From positions 1 through 38,715 of the forward strand of contig CAMGZU010000006.1 in assembly GCA_946183085.1 (NCBI GenBank): a DNA stretch of 38,715 bases, written 5' to 3'. Both the position numbers and the translations under genes were made by a program. Positions 36,976 through 38,715 of this stretch are shown here, piece by piece (position 1 is the first letter of the stretch; each line of letters begins with the position of its first letter). This DNA is from an uncultured Erysipelotrichaceae bacterium (GTDB lineage Bacteria > Bacillota_I > Bacilli_A > RFN20 > CAG-826). The notes beneath the pieces were generated by a model that was not told the DNA's origin, made no database searches, and saw only the letters and a program-made list of their open reading frames with translations.

Positions 36976-38715
36976 TTATTTCGAGCCTTTGACGGTCTCG
37001 ATGTAGCCACGGATGCTCGAGGCGTTCTCGAACACCTTGTAGGAATCGCCATCCGGTACGAGGAGGGTCGGGGCCTGTTTGATGCCATAGGCCTCGGTGA
37101 GCTCGCGCTGATCGATCGCGTCAACGTTCTCGTAGGAGATGCCATCCTTCTCTAAGAGCTTCTTCGCCATCTTGCAGTTCGGGCAAGTGGGGGAGGTGAA
37201 GAGAAGCGGACGGGTCACTTTCGGGGCTTCGACGTTGTGCTTTTCGCCAAGGGAGCAAGCAGCGCCTTCGACGACGTTCTTGACCGAGTTCTCGGGGCGA
37301 TAGACGCGGCGCATCTTGAATTCCTGAGCCTTGCCGGCGTTCCAGTTCTTGACCGGGCGGTAGTAGCCGGTGATGCGGGAATAGACTTCCGCCTCTTTGC
37401 CGCAGATCGGGCATTTCCACTGCTCGCCCTGGAGGTAGCCATGTTCCGCGCAGACCGAGTAGGTCGGGGACATGGTGTAATAGGGGAGCTTGTAGTTCTG
37501 GGCGATCTTACGGACGAGCTTCATGCAGCTTTGCCAGTTCGGAAGCTTCTGGCCAAGGAAGGCATGGAAGACGGTGCCAGAGGTATAAAGGGTCTGGAAC
37601 TTGTCTTCGATGTCGAGGGCCTGGAAGATGTCTTCGGTGTAGCCGACGGGAAGATGCGAGGAGTTCGTGTAGTAGGGGGTCTCGCCGTCTTTGGAAGCGG
37701 TGATGATGTCCGGGAAGCGGGCCTTGTCGTGCTTGGCAAGACGGTAGGCGGTGGATTCGGCCGGGGTCGCTTCAAGGTTGAAGAGATCGCCATATTTCTC
37801 CTGATAGTCGGAGAGGCGTTCCCTCATGTGGTTGAGGACTTCGACGGTGAAGTCCTGAGCCTCTTTGTGGGTGAGGTCCGCTTTGATCCAGCGGGCGTTA
37901 AGGCAGGTTTCGTTCATGCCGACGAGGCCGATGGTCGAGAAGTGGTTGTGGAAGGAGCCGAGGTAGTGCTTGGTGTAGGGGTATAAGCCAGCATCCAAGA
38001 GCTTCGTGACGGTCTTACGCTTGACGTCTAAGGAACGGGCCGCGATGTCCATCAAATGGTCGAGGCGGGCATAGAAGTCGTCTTTGTCGGTCGCAAGGTA
38101 AGCGATGCGCGGCATGTTGAGGGTGACGACGCCGATCGAGCCGGTGGATTCGCCAGAGCCGAAGAAGCCGCCGCTCTTTTTACGGAGTTCGCGAAGATCG
38201 AGGCGGAGACGGCAGCACATCGAGCGGACGTCGCTTGGCTGCATGTCGGAATTGATGTAGTTGGAGAAGTACGGGGTGCCGTATTTCGCGGTCATCTCAA
38301 ACAAGAGCCTGTTGTTCTCGGTGTCGCTCCAGTCGAAGTCTTTCGTGATGGAGTAGGTCGGGATCGGATATTGGAACCCACGGCCATTCGCGTCGCCTTC
38401 GATCATCGTCTCGATGAAGGCTTTGTTGATCATCGCCATCTCTTCGACGCAATCGCGGTACTTGAAGTCCATTTCCTTGCCGCCGACGATGCAGTTGAGG
38501 TTGGCCATGTCGTTCGGGACGGTCCAGTCCAAGGTGACGTTGGTGAACGGCGCCTGGGTGCCCCAGCGGGATGGCGTGTTGACGCCATAGATGAAGCTCT
38601 GGATGCACTGCTTGACCTCTTTATAAGAGAGGTGGTCGACTTTGACGAACGGAGCGAGGTAGGTGTCGAAGGACGAGAAGGCCTGAGCGCCCGCCCATTC
38701 GTTCTGCATGATGCC
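36976..38715 (-). CDS. nrdD: Anaerobic ribonucleoside-triphosphate reductase with fused glutaredoxin-like domain (N-terminus beyond window)
   Basis: Class III reductase making dNTPs without oxygen. The reading frame continues off the right edge (GIMQNEWAGAQAFSSFDTYLAPF at the edge), so the N-terminal ATP-cone part is missing. Visible are the catalytic barrel (SMCCRLRLDLRELRK, GSIGVVTLNMPRIAYL, LDAGLYPYTKHYLGSFHNHFSTIGLVGMNE), the C-terminal cysteine site CAEHG...KCPICGKE, and the glycyl-radical loop RITGYYRP. About 80 residues then follow that are not part of ordinary NrdD: a thioredoxin-fold domain with TSPTCPNCKMAKKLL (CPNC active site) and APTLLV. This suggests that electrons come from a built-in glutaredoxin rather than from formate. 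Confidence 0.93.
   Translation of the reverse strand, partial: GIMQNEWAGAQAFSSFDTYLAPFVKVDHLSYKEVKQCIQSFIYGVNTPSRWGTQAPFTNVTLDWTVPNDMANLNCIVGGKEMDFKYRDCVEEMAMINKAFIETMIEGDANGRGFQYPIPTYSITKDFDWSDTENNRLLFEMTAKYGTPYFSNYINSDMQPSDVRSMCCRLRLDLRELRKKSGGFFGSGESTGSIGVVTLNMPRIAYLATDKDDFYARLDHLMDIAARSLDVKRKTVTKLLDAGLYPYTKHYLGSFHNHFSTIGLVGMNETCLNARWIKADLTHKEAQDFTVEVLNHMRERLSDYQEKYGDLFNLEATPAESTAYRLAKHDKARFPDIITASKDGETPYYTNSSHLPVGYTEDIFQALDIEDKFQTLYTSGTVFHAFLGQKLPNWQSCMKLVRKIAQNYKLPYYTMSPTYSVCAEHGYLQGEQWKCPICGKEAEVYSRITGYYRPVKNWNAGKAQEFKMRRVYRPENSVKNVVEGAACSLGEKHNVEAPKVTRPLLFTSPTCPNCKMAKKLLEKDGISYENVDAIDQRELTEAYGIKQAPTLLVPDGDSYKVFENASSIRGYIETVKGSK

Noticed and set aside
36976-37200. The glutaredoxin-like region as a separate gene downstream of nrdD
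   Set aside because: The frame is continuous with NrdD, with no stop, SD or start between the glycyl-radical loop and the CPNC motif.

Overview
The window looks like a chromosomal segment of an uncultured anaerobic Bacillota (Firmicutes), probably a gut or rumen lineage. The reasons are Shine-Dalgarno (SD) AGGAGG-type sites, Gram-positive lipoprotein signals, an oxygen-sensitive class III ribonucleotide reductase with its radical-SAM activase, ferredoxin-type iron-sulfur flavoproteins and a CcpA-type cre site. TGA is used as a stop, for example at 6468-6470, so this is not a mollicute code. The lineage is inferred, not proven. No rRNA, tRNA, CRISPR array, transposase or phage gene was seen.

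Left part (1-13.1 kb): a REC + degenerate GGDEF + intact EAL response regulator, split by an apparent one-base frameshift, lies with an HPt protein. Three large soluble proteins of unknown function follow (starts at 2171, 3897 and 9589). They share a C-terminal Trp-Trp-Glu-Arg / Thr-Ser-x-Glu-Tyr domain and an almost identically spaced promoter element (TGTGGCA-N6-TKRCA-N8/10-TATMMC). A fourth copy of the element at 6518-6549 drives no obvious gene, only a short structured region ending in a terminator. Between them lie membrane proteins, an acyltransferase and a membrane-bound diguanylate cyclase.

Middle (13.1-21.8 kb): an S41 lipoprotein protease with an EF-hand-like loop, a DUF1295 membrane protein, trmL, a hemolysin III protein, and a three-gene partner-switching cassette. 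In the cassette a membrane-bound PP2C phosphatase fused to an RsbW-like ATPase is flanked by two STAS-APH fusion proteins.

Right-centre (21.8-32.5 kb) holds the most interesting system. A six-gene minus-strand operon starts with a close homolog of the Propionibacterium acnes polyunsaturated fatty acid isomerase (PAI). It continues with a CrtI/RetSat-like double-bond oxidoreductase, an FNR-[2Fe-2S] reductase, a small beta-rich protein, a 910-residue multi-cluster Fe-S/FAD oxidoreductase and a HypA-like metallochaperone. Divergent from it, across a promoter carrying a perfect cre match, is an acyl-ACP synthetase / ACP / acyl-ACP thioesterase operon. I infer a catabolite-controlled module that takes up, isomerises and hydrogenates unsaturated fatty acids.

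Right end (32.6-38.7 kb): M29 aminopeptidase, a 47-residue rubredoxin-like protein, msrA, ppa, nrdG, a thioredoxin reductase lacking NADPH motifs (ferredoxin-type) and the C-terminal part of a NrdD fused to a glutaredoxin-like domain. The last three look like one electron chain for anaerobic dNTP synthesis.
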